DNA from: Bemisia tabaci
Taxonomy: Eukaryota; Arthropoda; Insecta; Hemiptera; Aleyrodidae
Assembly (NCBI RefSeq): GCF_918797505.1
Contig: NC_092794.1
Location: forward strand, 74,685,345-74,749,344
Length of the DNA: 64,000 nucleotides
Direction of reading: 5' to 3'
Under the pieces are notes generated by a model that saw only the letters and a list, made by a program, of their open reading frames with translations, did not search any database and had not been told where the DNA came from. Both the position numbers and the translations under genes were made by a program. Below are positions 23,491-34,559 of the stretch, piece by piece; the stretch's first letter is position 1; each line of letters starts with the position of its first letter.

Positions 23491-24410
23491 GTGATATGGG
23501 GAAAAGCAAGAGTACATCTGTTCAACAAGATAGGTATCTCAATAAACTACGGTTTCGGTCGATGTAACCAGAAATTCGGTCGACCAATTACTAAGTCCTT
23601 TAGGTATCGATCTGACCGAAAAAAATACTGATTTCAAGTAACCCAAAGTAAGGAAGAACACGGTCATTATTAACCGTGTAATTGTGATTTTTTCCGCGAC
23701 AAATCTGCCATATCACGTGAATAAATCTTGCGTGGAACAACACTTAAAATAAAGTTGTTTTACAAGTATCCGCAAGTTTAGCTGAGGCTAGCCAGAGCAG
23801 TTTGAAGAATATTACTTAATGGAGCACTGGACTCGCTGATTCACCCTTGTTTGAACTAACACTTAACACTAATTCAGATCCCTTGTTTCAACGCATCCTA
23901 CGCTGGCCCGCCACCGATTCACACCGCGCCGGCCGCGCAAACGTTGGGTGTGAGTAATTAATGACGTAACGGGCACCCCCGGATCACAGATCTGCCATGT
24001 CTTGCATGGAGATCACGTGATTTGCTATTAGTCGAGGTGTCACGAGGTGACTTTCACGTGCCACCCTGAAACTTTCACAGTACCTTCAAGGGTCCTTGGG
24101 ACACCTGCTCCCAGCAATCAAAATGTTTGCATCCCGGGATAACATATTAAAAATGGCCGCTGGCCGATCCTAAATCGAAGGGCCCCACGGTGCTCTCAGA
24201 AGTTCACGAATCACTCGATTTTCAAATATGCTAAATTTTCATACACCCCAATATGCTCTATCCAAAATTTTACATAGAGTATCATCATATTTCGGCCTCT
24301 GAGCTCCTTAATTGTGAGACACATTTGAACAGTGCTGTAACCTCAGCGACTCTAGTACTTCAACTGAGAGTGCCAAAAAATTCCTCCGTACCTTCTGGTT
24401 ACATGATCCG
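23491..24410. other. Gene-free stretch
   Basis: No gene is visible. The palindrome TCACGTG occurs near 24012 and TTCACGTG near 24053, too few to call a regulatory array. Confidence 0.4.
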
Positions 24411-24436
24411 TTTGTTTGCGCATCTTCACGTATTAG

Positions 24437-24512
24437 ATACTGTGGTGTAGTGGTCAGTGGCGGCAACCAGCACTTTGCAGGTCCGGGGTTCAAATCCCAG
24501 TCGGACTCTTTA
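24437..24512 (+). other. tRNA-derived head in left arm of palindrome A
   Basis: GTGGTGTAGTGGTCAGTGG resembles a pol III A box, and GGGGTTCAAATCCCAG is a textbook B box with its T-arm stem. The acceptor stem does not pair and a tail of element sequence follows, so this is a SINE-like head, not a working tRNA. An inverted copy lies at 28190-28258. Confidence 0.65.
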
Positions 24513-25788
24513 TTTTTGATCCCTTGGTTTTCCAATGCTTTTTCTCTTAATTGATTTTTTGATTTGTGCTACTTTTTTATTTTTTTTCCTACTATCACTA
24601 GTAAGTCACTTTTTAAACGCGTGGTTTTTTGTCCTCCTTCCTCTTTCAGGCAGCCCGATAAGAATCGAAATTTGTTGGTCTCATAATCGCGGAACATTTG
24701 AACAAGTAACGAAAATTAAACGCAATATATGCGCAAGTTAAACCTCTAGCCCTTTGTTGCATGCCTTTAAATTCGAAGTTCCGGAAAATTTGTCTTATTT
24801 TCACTTTCAACTTTTCCACTATGTACAGTTATTTCATTTTACACCTACTAGATGCAAGGGTATATTATCGATTGGTCGAACAGCCCTATCCCCCCACCAC
24901 TGATGATTCTGTGTACATTGAATCTACAACTGACACTACTTCATGGAAAAACCAACCATGGGATATTTTAATTAGACATCAAGAAAATGAACGCATGTAC
25001 AAAAAATAAAAATTCTTACCGATTCACAGTCAGTTGCAGTTGTTCGGATGAAATACGCCGTACAAACGATATAAGCAGAGGAATTTACGGCAGTTAGAAA
25101 TTGGATAAGTGCAAAATGCTGGCCACAAACACAATTTTTTTAAGAAAACAAACTTGTTTGGCATTTGTACAACTGATATCATCCGACCTATGTGGACTAT
25201 TTTTCCTTAGGGGCCGCTTATAAAATACGAAACGTTAATTTTCTGATTAGTCGGACCCCCCCCCCCCCCCCCCCATCAAGTTACAATTGCGTACCCACAG
25301 AGCTTCACGCATTCTATGAACGGCCCTTTTGCTCTCAAGATCCCACTTCAAATGTGTCAGTTATAGATTCAATAATGTATGCAGAATCATCAGTGGAGGG
25401 GAGGGGGGGGGGGGCTGTTTGACCAATCGATAATATGCCCTTACCTCTAGTAGATGTAAAATTAAATAACTGTACATAGTGGAGAAGTTGGAAGTGAAAA
25501 TACACAGGGTGTCCCGAAAGTACCCGGACTGATTTTGTGACTTCAAAATTAAGATAGATACAGACATGATCTTGGTCTCATTTTAAAGACCAACTCAATA
25601 CCTATCGATTAAAACCAAGATCAGCTCAATCGAATAAAAATTGACCGAGTTATGGCAATTTGAAATCAGTGAGGAAAGTTTACCCCTACGATTTTTAAGG
25701 AAGATTCTTCATCGCCGATATTGATAGCTAAAAGTGTGTGAAGTGCCGGTAAAGTGATGCTTATTGTGTTTTTTTTTTTTATTTTCGA

Positions 25789-26286
25789 GGTGTCATTTAT
25801 CAACATTTTGTACCACCAAACACAACAGTTGACAGTGCGTATTATTGCAAAGTGCTATAGGAGTTGAGAATGCACATCTCCCGGAAACGGCCGGACTTGA
25901 AAGCTTCGTGGGTACTCCATCAAGACAATGCGCGGCCTCACACATCGAACTTATCATGTAAATTTATGAGTAAAAACGGAGTTGAAACTATCCCTCATCC
26001 CCCTTATAGCCCTGACTTGGCTCCATGCGATTTTTGGATGTTTCCTATGCTTAAAAAGGAGCTTCGCGGACGAAGATTCGAATCGAAGACCGAAATCCAG
26101 AATGCACTTCAGAACTTTTTCAACACCATCCCAAAGAAAGAATTCAGGGAAACAATGTTGGATAAGTGGCAAGAGCGCATGAAAAAGTGCATCCGGTTTG
26201 ATGGACGGTACTTTGAAAAGCAAAATGAAGTTATGGAAGATTCGGAGGAAAGTGGATACGAAAATAAACTTTTTGAATCCTGGTAA
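25789..26286 (+). pseudogene. Mariner transposase, C-terminal fragment with in-frame stop
   Basis: The frame opens at about 25789 with HFVPPNTTVDSAYY, meets a TAG stop at 25858-25860, and continues with ISRKRPDLKASWVLHQDNARPHT and then YSPDLAPCDFWMFPMLKKEL to the stop after LFESW. HQDNARPH holds the second catalytic Asp, and SPDLAPCDFW holds the third acidic residue (a DD34D-type Asp). The first catalytic Asp and the N-terminal DNA-binding region are missing. A run of T immediately upstream (about 25769-25780) marks where the internal deletion joined. An ATG at 25870 opens a 138-codon frame, but the encoded protein cannot be catalytic. Clearly a dead transposase gene. Confidence 0.9.
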
Positions 26287-26424
26287 GCGAAAAATCTTCC
26301 TAAAAAACCGTGGGTGTAAACTTTCCTCACTGATTTCACATTGCCATAACTTGGTCAATTTTTATTCGATTGAGCTGACCTTGGTTTTAATCGATAGGCA
26401 TTGAGTTGATCTTTCAAATGAGAC

Positions 26425-27825
26425 CCTGGTAAAAATGGCAAGTGTTAGGTCAGTGAATTTTCCACTGAGGTCAGTGCAATTTGCTCTGAGGTCAGTTCAG
26501 TTTTCTCTGACGTAAGTGTTAAAGCACTGACCCAAGAAGTAAGCACTGAGGTAAGAGGCACTGACGTCGGGCGGAAGACTTACCTCAGTGCAGAGATATC
26601 TTTGAGGTAAGCGGGACTGAGGTCAGGACTTGGTTCAGAGGGTAAGTCCTCTGATATCAGTCTTAATCGAACCGCACTCACTCCCAAAAAGTAGAGATGG
26701 CTCCCTCTTCCCCCACCCTATTTTATTTTCGTGGGGGAATATTCCTTGGGATACGGGGACCACAAACTTTATCTTACGGAGAGGCATATTTTTTATGAGG
26801 GGGATTTTCTAAGAGGGAAGGAAAACTTGTTTAGGTAGCCACACTCTTGAAAAATGTGTTTAACCTTCTTCGTTTATGATGGCACTTAAATAATTAAAAC
26901 ACAAAAAAATGAGATCGGTAAAAATATTATCACCGCTATAGTATGTATTTAGATGTAGTTATTTAAGCATTATTAAGTTTTTAACTTAAGAGTAAAAAAA
27001 AAAAATTAAATTTGGTTTAAATTTTTTTCAGTTTTAACTCTTTTTAAAATGTTCCAGTCTTAATTTTTTTAAAATTTTCCCAATTTATTTTTAATTATTT
27101 TCCAACTTTTTTACTCCTTTAAGTACTTTCAATTTTTGTATCTGCTAATTTATATTTTTTGTATCATTTCAACTTTGATTATTTTTTTTACATCCTCAGC
27201 TATAATTTTGAATTTTAATGCATTCCATTTTTTTTTTTTTTCAAAAAAAAAACATAACATATAAAACTTCATTTTCATGTTGATTGATTGAAAAAGAATA
27301 ATAAAAAAATTAAGTATCGGATTCAAATTCAAAGACAAAATCATCATTTGCTGTCAAAATTACTCCAATGGGGGCCCTGAAATGACATAATTACGCCCCT
27401 AGTACTTACACGCGCAGGTAGTGTAGTGGTTCAGTCACTAGGTCGATCACCGAAGATAAGCTACGTCGGGCGTAGTTAGTACTTAGATTGGAGACCGCAT
27501 GGGAACGAGCGTTGTCCACTGAAGATTGTGATGATTACTTGTGATGGAAAACTCACAGTAGCCCTCCCTGGTCGTCAAATAGTGAATTAACGTACCTGGC
27601 GGATCGGTAATTAACTAAATTTTTGCCTCTACAGTATTTCTGGGAGTTTCCACACCGCTTACGTCAGAGACACTTAGGTCAGTGCCACTTACATCAGAGG
27701 CACTTGCCTTTGGAACAGACCTAACACTGACATAGCAGATCAGCGCCCGGCAGCACTTACATCAGTGTTTAGGTCTGTTCCAAAGGCAAGTGCTACTGAT
27801 CTGAGCACTTGCCATTTTTACCAGG
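26425..27825. mobile_element. 1.4-kb non-autonomous element inside the mariner, CCTGGTAAAAATGGCAAGTG ends
   Basis: Perfect 20-bp terminal inverted repeats (CCTGGTAAAAATGGCAAGTG) lie at 26425 and 27825, flanked by a 3-bp duplication GAC (26422-26424, 27826-27828). Excising it rejoins the mariner terminal repeat as its partner predicts. Within about 230 bp of the left end and about 180 bp of the right end the motifs CACTGA, GTCAGTG and ACTTAC/GTAAGT recur a dozen or more times in both orientations, as in subterminal transposase-binding arrays. The centre is AT-rich and contains a 5S-like segment. The superfamily is undetermined. Confidence 0.82.
27442..27512 (+). ncRNA. 5S rRNA-derived segment (SINE3-like head or 5S pseudogene)
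   Basis: About 70 bases follow the second part of eukaryotic 5S rRNA closely: GATCACCGAAG, then TAAGCTACGTCGGGCG, TTAGTACTTAGAT, and GACCGCATGGGAA. This covers the internal pol III promoter boxes A, IE and C. The 5' third of 5S rRNA is replaced by a GTGTAGTGGTTCAGTCAC phrase, and several conserved positions differ, so it is not a functional 5S gene. Such a head is typical of 5S-derived (SINE3-type) retroposons; I did not find its tail boundary. Confidence 0.8.
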
Positions 27826-28189
27826 GACCAATATCATGTCTGTATCTATCTTAATTTTGAAGTTACAGAATCAGTCCGGGTAATTTTGGGACACCCTAAG
27901 AACGAAAAGTTTTCTGGAACTTCGAATTTAAAGGCATGCAACAAAAAGCAAGAAGTTTAACTTGCGCATTATATTGCGTTTATTTTCGTTACTTGTTCAA
28001 ATGTTCCGCGATTATGAGACCAACAAATTTCGATTCTTACCGGGCTGCCTGAAAGAGGAAGGAGGACAAAAAACCACGCGTATAAAAAGTGACATGTTAG
28101 TGATAGTAGTAAAAAAAGAAAAAAAGTAGCACAAATCAAAAAATCAATTAGGAGAAAAAGCATGGGAAAACTATGGGATAAAATAGAGA

Positions 28190-28258
28190 GTCCGGCTGGG
28201 ATTTGAACGCCGGACCTGCAAAGTGCTGGTCGCCGCCGCTGGCCACTACACCACTAGG
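28190..28258 (-). other. tRNA-derived head in right arm of palindrome A
   Basis: This is the inverted partner of 24437-24512. On the minus strand it reads GTGGTGTAGTGGCCAGCGG followed by GTTCAAATCCCAGCC. It differs at several positions from the left copy, so the arms have diverged moderately. Confidence 0.6.
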
Positions 28259-28401
28259 GTGGCCCAATTATACACAGCAAAATTTATTTTGCGAATTTTT
28301 TTGGTCTTACCCCCTGGAACTGTTCCATTTGATCAAAAAACACTCTCTGCCAAGTTTCAGCCAAATCGGATAATATTAACGCGTGCCGACAGAACCATCT
28401 T

Positions 28402-29274
28402 TTTTATATGGGCTTTTACATTGGAAAACACTTTTTCCCAGAAAAATCCATTTTTCGAAAAATGTGTAATTTCTAGAAAAAATCTGAGGTCATATTTGGC
28501 TTCAGCAGGAAAAATTGAGTGGGAAAACATGTATTGGACATTTAAAACAAAATTTTTTACCCCTCGTTATAGCGGCGAAACAACTGAAACATCTAGAAAA
28601 CGCTAAAAAAGGGTAAAATGACGGTGATAAATCTCAAATAATTACGTACGTCTGCATCCGAAAACGAAGCTCAACATTTATGGTAGGTGTTTCATACGTG
28701 TTTTTTTACGCTGAGTCCGAAAATTCTATCCATTTTCCTCTGTTCCATCAGGATTTTCCGGAAAATCGATTTTCTCGTAGAAACAGGGTTTCTACGAGAT
28801 TTAATATCATTATCGGACTCAGCGTTGAAAAACACATTAAAAAAATCCGTCACATGTTGAGGTTTATTTCCTGAAAATTGAGTTTTCCCCGGAAAACCCT
28901 GTTTCTACGAGAAAATCGATTTCCCGGAAAATCCTGATGGAATAGAGGAAAATGGATAGAATTTTCGGACTCAGCGTAAAAAAGTACGTATGAACTACCT
29001 ACAGTATGTTGAGCTTCGTTTTCGGATGCAGACGTACGTAATTATTTGGGATTTATCACCGTCATTTTACCCTTTTTTAGCGTTTTCTAGATGTTTCAGT
29101 TGTTTCGCCGCTATAACGAGGGGTAAAAAATTTTGTTTTAAATGTCTAATACATGTTTTCCCACTCAATTTCTCCTGCTGAAGCCAAATATGACCTCAGA
29201 TTTTTTCTAGAAATTACACATTTTTCGAAAAATGGATTTTTCTGGAAAAAAGTGTTTTCCAATGTAAAATCCCA
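28402..29274. repeat. Hairpin C, about 370-bp arms
   Basis: Bases 28402-28775 are the reverse complement of about 28900-29274, with few mismatches. A loop of about 125 bp holds one further small inverted phrase (GTTTCTACGAGA). Non-coding. Confidence 0.85.
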
Positions 29275-29276
29275 TA

Positions 29277-30615
29277 CAGGGTGTTCGAAAAGTCCCCTCC
29301 CCCCCCTCTAACTTTTGACCTAATTGAGGTAGAGATTTGAAACTTGGAGGGTGTTCCTAGATCAAAGGGAGCTACTTTTTGACCCCCCCAAAATCTTGGG
29401 GGGGCCCCATTTTGGGGGGGTTACGGACCCTAACTTTTAATTTTCAAATAGGAAGACCCCCTTTGTGATACCTCGTTCGAAAGAACATAAAAAAAGAAAA
29501 TTTTTCGCGCAAACCGGAAGTCATTATTTCAAACCGTTTCAAAATGGCGGCCGGTCAAAGTTCCAAATGGCCGAAAATTGGCACCTCTGCTATTTGCACA
29601 TGGATATGCTTGAAACTCGGTATCTGGGGGTATTTTGGCACGAGAAAAACGAATTTAACGTTAGATTTTCAAAAAAACCCTAATTTTTCAAAATGGCGAC
29701 CGGTTTAGGCTCAAAAAGGCCGAAAATTTGACAAACTCGATTTTTTTGCCAATGGATTCACCTGAAATTCGGTATCTGGGGGTATTTTGACCCGAGAATA
29801 ACGAATTCAACGTTAGATTTTTAAAAAAACCCTAATTTTTCAAAATGACCGCCGATTAAAGTTCAAAATGGTCAACAATTGGCAACCTCGACTTTTTGCC
29901 GATAGATTCACCTCAAACTCGGTGTTTGAGGGTATCTGGGCGGGAGACAAATGAATTCGACGTTATTTCACCGAGTTTCAGGCGAATCTATTGGCAAAAA
30001 GTCGAGGTTGCCAATTGTTGACCATTTTGAACTTTAATCGGCGGTTATTTTGAAAAATTAGGGTTTTTTTAAAAATCTAACGTTGAATTCGTTATTCTTG
30101 GGTCAAAATACCCCCAGATACCGAATTTCAGGTGAATCCATTGGCAAAAAAATCGAGTTTGTCAAATTTTCGGCCTTTTTGAGCCTAAACCGGTCGCCAT
30201 TTTGAAAAATTAGGGTTTTTTTGAAAATCTAACGTTAAATTCGTTTTTCTCGTGCCAAAATACCCCCAGATACCGAGTTTCAAGCAAATCCATGTGCAAA
30301 TAGCAGAGGTGCCAATTTTCGGCCATTTGGAACTTTGACCAGCCGCCATTTTGAAACGGTTTGAGATAATGACTTCCAGTTTGCGCGAAAAATTTTCTTT
30401 TTTTATGCTCTTTCGAACGAGGTATCACAAAGGGGGTCTTCCTATTTGAAAATTAAAAGTTAGGGTCCGTAACCCCCCAAAATGGGGCCCCCCAAAATTT
30501 TGGGGGGGTCAAAAAGTAGCTCCCTTTGATCTAGGAACACCCTCCAAGTTTCAAATCTCTACCTCAATTAGGTCAAAAGTTAGAGGGGGGGGGAGGGGAC
30601 TTTTCGAACACCCTG
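29277..30615. mobile_element. Giant-hairpin element D, TA-flanked CAGGGTG ends (1.34 kb)
   Basis: The ends CAGGGTGTTCGAAAAGTCCC and its reverse complement are flanked by TA on both sides (29275-29276, 30616-30617). Removing the element and one TA restores CCCATATAAAAAAGATGG, as in the opposite flank near 28385-28402. The arms of about 650 bp each meet near 29960 with almost no loop. Each arm holds three modules of about 150 bp with a AAAATGGCGGCCGG-type motif and a CCCCCAGATACCGA-type phrase. It encodes no protein. Confidence 0.9.
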
Positions 30616-30800
30616 TATAAAAAAGATGGCTTTGTCGGCACGGGTTAATATTATCCGATTTGGCTGAAACTTGGCAGAGAGTGTTTTTTTATCACATGGA
30701 ACAGTTCCAGGGGGTAAGACCAAAAAAAATCCGACATTGCCAAATTTGGGCCACCCTACTACACCACAGTATCTAATGCGTGAAGATACGCGAACAAACC

Positions 30801-31724
30801 TACATATCATATGCGCACGGCCCACCGCACCCCGAAATTCAGGGGTTAATTTTACCCTTTTCCGGGAAGCATTGGCAAGAACGCTCACGGGCGTGACTAA
30901 TGGATTTTCATGAACAACAATATGGCCAAACGCCGATCGATTTTGAGGAGGCATGAAAGTAAGGCCCCCTTGTAGGTGTATTTGGAAACAATGTCTTCAT
31001 TTCATTGAAAATTGGCATCAAGCACCACCATAGCTCATTTCTGTCCGATATCATTTCTGGAAGTTCCTAGCAGAACTTGAGACCGGACTCAAAATTCGAA
31101 GGGTAGGGGCCAAAAGCGCAACCCACACATTTAAACCTCAACTTATGCCCGTCAATTATGTCTTAGCTAGTTCTTCGTTCTACTTTTCTTCGGCCCATTT
31201 GTTAGGCTCCATGGGTTGGTTTAAGTCATGAGATTGCGGAGACATAACAGTGGCGTCATTGTTTATTCTCAACTTAAAAACGGGTTAAAAAAGTATTGCG
31301 AAAAGTCGAGATTTTGTGACGAATTTTGTTCATTTTTTCCACATGAAACAATATGACGCTTAACATGAATTGAATGTCCATTCTTCACAGCGCCATCATA
31401 TTTCCCATACAGTACAATAAATTTGCTATGTGCTAGAGAACGGATGAAGTGACTTTTTGAGGCTGTTCTGTCCAGTACTCCTGAGACCGGTTTTCGGCGA
31501 CCGGCGCCACGGTGGATCGAGTCAATGGTGCAGATCGGTCATGGGCGATTTGGGCGAATCGCATTTTTTAAGGGTCAACAGTGTTCCTCAGGAGTTATAT
31601 TTTAAGGGTCTGACATTGATTTGGAACGAAACATGTTCGTTTTTGTGACAGAAGGCATCAAAGAGGGGCTTTGCGTAACTTTTTATTTTGGCGAAAAATC
31701 GTCGAAGTCTTTCTATTCCATTTA
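30801..31724. other. Gene-free stretch
   Basis: No gene or element edge was identified. Short frames around 31457 and 31688 show no domain. Confidence 0.4.
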
Positions 31725-32852
31725 ACTTGCTTCTGTTTAAATTAATACTAATTTCATTGATATATTCTTATTCTTCAGAGTCTGGAGAACACATTGCATT
31801 AGTAATTTTTTGTATTCGGCCCATTTTTTCAATGATTATGTTTGTGCTAATGTGCTCATCTCAAAAAGCAAAAAAATAAAAAAGTTTAGGTAAACTTTTA
31901 ACTACCCATCCGCCACCGTCCGCCAGAAAAATTTGTATACCTAGGCATGTTTGTAGGAGTACTGAGAATACGATCCCGCAAAATTTGGGTGCCACTTTGC
32001 GCCACTTTGGCCGTGACGTCACTTTTTCCGTTGCGTTCCGAGATTGTGCGCGAGCCTTATCTCGAAAATCAAGCGACCGGTGAGCTGCCGCGGCACTTAG
32101 CTTGCTTCTGTTTAAATTAATGATAGTTTCATTGATGGATTCTTTTTCTTTAGAGTCTGGGGAACACATTGCGCTGGTAATTTTTTGTATTCGGCCCATT
32201 TTTTCAATGATTACGTTTGCACTAATGAGCTCATCTCAATAAGCAAAAAAAAAATTAGGAAAACTTTCAACTACCCATCCGCCACCATCCGCCAGAAATA
32301 TTTGTACAGGCATGTTCGTAGTAGAGTACCTGCATAGCGAGAGTATAGACAGATGTGAAACTCCAAAAATCCATCAGGCCTTCACCGATGCCTCCGCGAA
32401 TAAAGTTAGGGCCCAGAAATGCAGCCAACCTATGAATTTCAATTATCCAGAGCGCTTATTTACTAATACAATTGTTACGAACCATCGTTTATAAAGCACG
32501 TATTTGACTTACGTGTTGCAAAAAATTTACTCATTTTTGCGGAAGAAGGCTCATTTATGTACATTCTTAGCCATCTTGGTTAGAATTGGAATGTGCAGAC
32601 TGGCAGTGAAATTTTGTGCGTTAGAAGTCGGTTAGAAGGGTAGCTGCACTTTTGGGCCCTAAGCCCTCCATGAAGCGATCTGTCCATACTGTCGCTATAT
32701 AGGTACTCTAGTTCGTAGGAGTCCTGAGAATACGATTCCGCAATATTTGGGTGCCACTTTGCGCCACTTTGGCAGTGACGTCACTTTTTCTGTTGCATTC
32801 CGAGATTGCACGCGAGCTTCATCTCGAAAATCAAGCGACCAGTGAACTCTCG
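31725..32852. repeat. 375-bp tandem duplication, second copy split by a MITE
   Basis: Copy 1 (31725-32099) and copy 2 (32100-32321 plus 32719-32852) are head-to-tail repeats with a period of 375 bp when the MITE is removed. Shared phrases include TTGCTTCTGTTTAAATTAAT, GCCACTTTGCGCCACTTTGG and TCTCGAAAATCAAGCGACC. Divergence between the copies is moderate. Confidence 0.82.
32322..32710. mobile_element. 389-bp hAT-type MITE with 8-bp target duplication
   Basis: The 8-bp sequence GTTCGTAG flanks the insert (32314-32321 and 32711-32718). The first tandem copy at the same place shows the related uninterrupted site. The terminal inverted repeats TAGAGTACCTGCATAGCGAG and TAGAGTACCTATATAGCGAC agree at all but a few positions and extend to about 34 bp. 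An 8-bp duplication is the hallmark of hAT transposition. There is no transposase inside. Confidence 0.87.
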
Positions 32853-34330
32853 TAACTGTTAAATGACCCAGGTAGGTATGATTCCTGTTCATCGGAAACT
32901 GAAAAACAAGTTTCACCATCAAGACGTGCTCTTTTGCCCGTTTTTCGTATTTTCATTATTTCCTAAACTACATATCTATAGGAGAACTAAAAAAAAAATC
33001 GGGCATACTTTCACGCGGACATCCCTCTATATCCCTTAGAAAGCTTTTTTGGGACGTATGCGTGGATAGCTTGAGAAAACGTTTAGCAAGTAACCCCCCC
33101 CCCCCCTCTTTACTTGCCTGGCCCCTGACTATGATGCCATTCTATCTCTGATAACTGATGCTTCTTTCAAATACGTACATATTTTTCAATTTTTCACCTA
33201 TTTCAATGTAAACAAAGTGCAGTTAGTGTGAATCTAATTACACTGCAAGTACGTTTTAACGTTACAAGTCCGGGATATTTTGGAATTTTTGCGGTTTTTT
33301 GCGTTGCTTATTTTTTAAGTTTGATGCGGTTTGAGAGCGAAAGACGAGGATGAGAGTGATGGGGAACTGAATATGAAGAAGAAGAATAAGGAGAAGCATA
33401 TGACAGATGACTGTTACATGTTTACTTTTTTTTTTTTTTTTAAAGCCATCTAGTGTTTTTCCTACTCTAAGTCTCTGCTCCGTCCTCTGGATGTAAATAT
33501 GAATTTAAAGTAAAAGTGATCTTGAATATTTTCAAAGAATTCATAAATGTATTTCATTTGTTTCCTCACCGATCCTTATGCATGAGAATGATATCTTATG
33601 ACAAAGTTTCGAAATTAACTTTGCAGTGAAGGGAATGATTTATCTGATGCCAGCAGCTCATATCTGGGGAGGTATTTTTGCGTATTTGTGACACTTAATA
33701 GTAAGTTTTCATAATTTTATTCATAATTCCACCATGAAAAACTAAAAACTCCGTCCTACGAAGTAAAACACAGACGCCTAAACTTTGCATCTGTATAGTT
33801 TTCCCGACAAAATGCACAAATACGGGTCTTTAGGTACGTTGTTCATCAAAAATACTATCAAAAATGAATTCTACGAGAAAAATTACACGAAACAAATGGA
33901 ATGTAATCGATCAAATGACCAGGAATATTCGTTATCCTCGTAACATTAGAAGCGCAACGCTCCATGACCGACCTCTCCCATTCACTCGATCCACCGTGCG
34001 GCGATGCCGTATGCGCGGTGCGCAGGGTCCCGGCTCCAGGCTTCGTTCACAAAATACAGGTATAAAATTTATTTCATAAAAACCGGGACTTTCGTACATT
34101 TTTCAATTTTGTATGACTTCGGTCAACACAATTCGCCAGAATGGTTATCGATTAAAAATTGATTAAATCCCGAAAACCACACGCAGCCCACGATTCTCAC
34201 GAAAGCCGCCGTCTTAATCCATGCCGTTTGGTTCCCAGATGGTTCCAACTTTCCGGCGGACAGGAGGTAGAAACGCATCGATCAAGGAGTGACTTTATCG
34301 GCGCTCCAGTACATTACGACTCAATTGTAT
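32853..34330. other. Gene-free stretch
   Basis: A C-run near 33092-33107, a T-run near 33427-33441, and AT-rich unique sequence are present. A 71-codon frame at 33864-34079 has no recognised domain. No gene is supported. Confidence 0.4.
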
Positions 34331-34559
34331 TTATAGTCCAGTCAATCTAGCTTTTTACCTCGGACAAATTAGCACAAACTTTTCCTTTGGTATATAGGGT
34401 CTCTAGGTACCCAATAAGACAGAAAAAAAAGTTTACCAAAAAATTCCACCGGGAAAGTGGTCAAATCGCAGTTTTTCAAAATGGCGGCTAACGGCAATTT
34501 TCAAAGAGGACGTACATACGGATTTCCCTTTATAACTCAAAAATAATGCGTCAAACCAA

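Larger units (their letters stand above)
25504..27898. mobile_element. Internally deleted mariner-like element with unusually long inverted ends
   Basis: The ends carry AGGGTGTCCCGAAAGTACCC on the left and its near reverse complement on the right, beside TA. Inverted similarity continues inward for about 210 bp (25504-25712 against 26287-26424 plus 27829-27898), far longer than the roughly 30 bp typical of mariners. The right terminal repeat is split by a second element at 26425-27825. Without that insert the mariner would be about 990 bp and encodes only the C-terminal part of the transposase. Confidence 0.82.
24510..28189. mobile_element. Palindrome A, split by a mariner insertion
   Basis: Outer arm 24510-24790 is the reverse complement of 27900-28189. 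The inner arm 24795-24960 is the reverse complement of 25325-25502, and the loop contains the unique sequence 24961-25324. The right arm is interrupted at 25503-27898 by the mariner. Removing it rejoins GAAAATA to AGAACGAAAAG, which matches the uninterrupted left arm (read in reverse). It has no coding potential. Confidence 0.8.
24411..30800. repeat. Composite of nested palindromes
   Basis: Bases 24411-24450 (ending GATACTGTGGTGTAG) are the reverse complement of about 30762-30800. Between them lie, in order: palindrome A (24437-24960 with 25325-25502 plus 27900-28258); a mariner and a second element inserted in its right arm; arm B (28256-28400); hairpin C (28402-29275); hairpin D inserted at a TA; and arm B' (30618-30760). 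Each layer closes by inverted similarity, so the order of insertion can be read directly. Confidence 0.8.

Noticed and set aside
24437..24512. Functional tRNA gene
   Set aside because: A and B boxes are present, but the acceptor stem does not pair and no proper anticodon arm could be folded by eye.
27442..27512. Functional 5S rRNA gene
   Set aside because: The 5' third is missing and several conserved positions differ.
31861..32199. 112-codon minus-strand ORF
   Set aside because: It spans the junction of a tandem duplication and is not maintained in the second copy.
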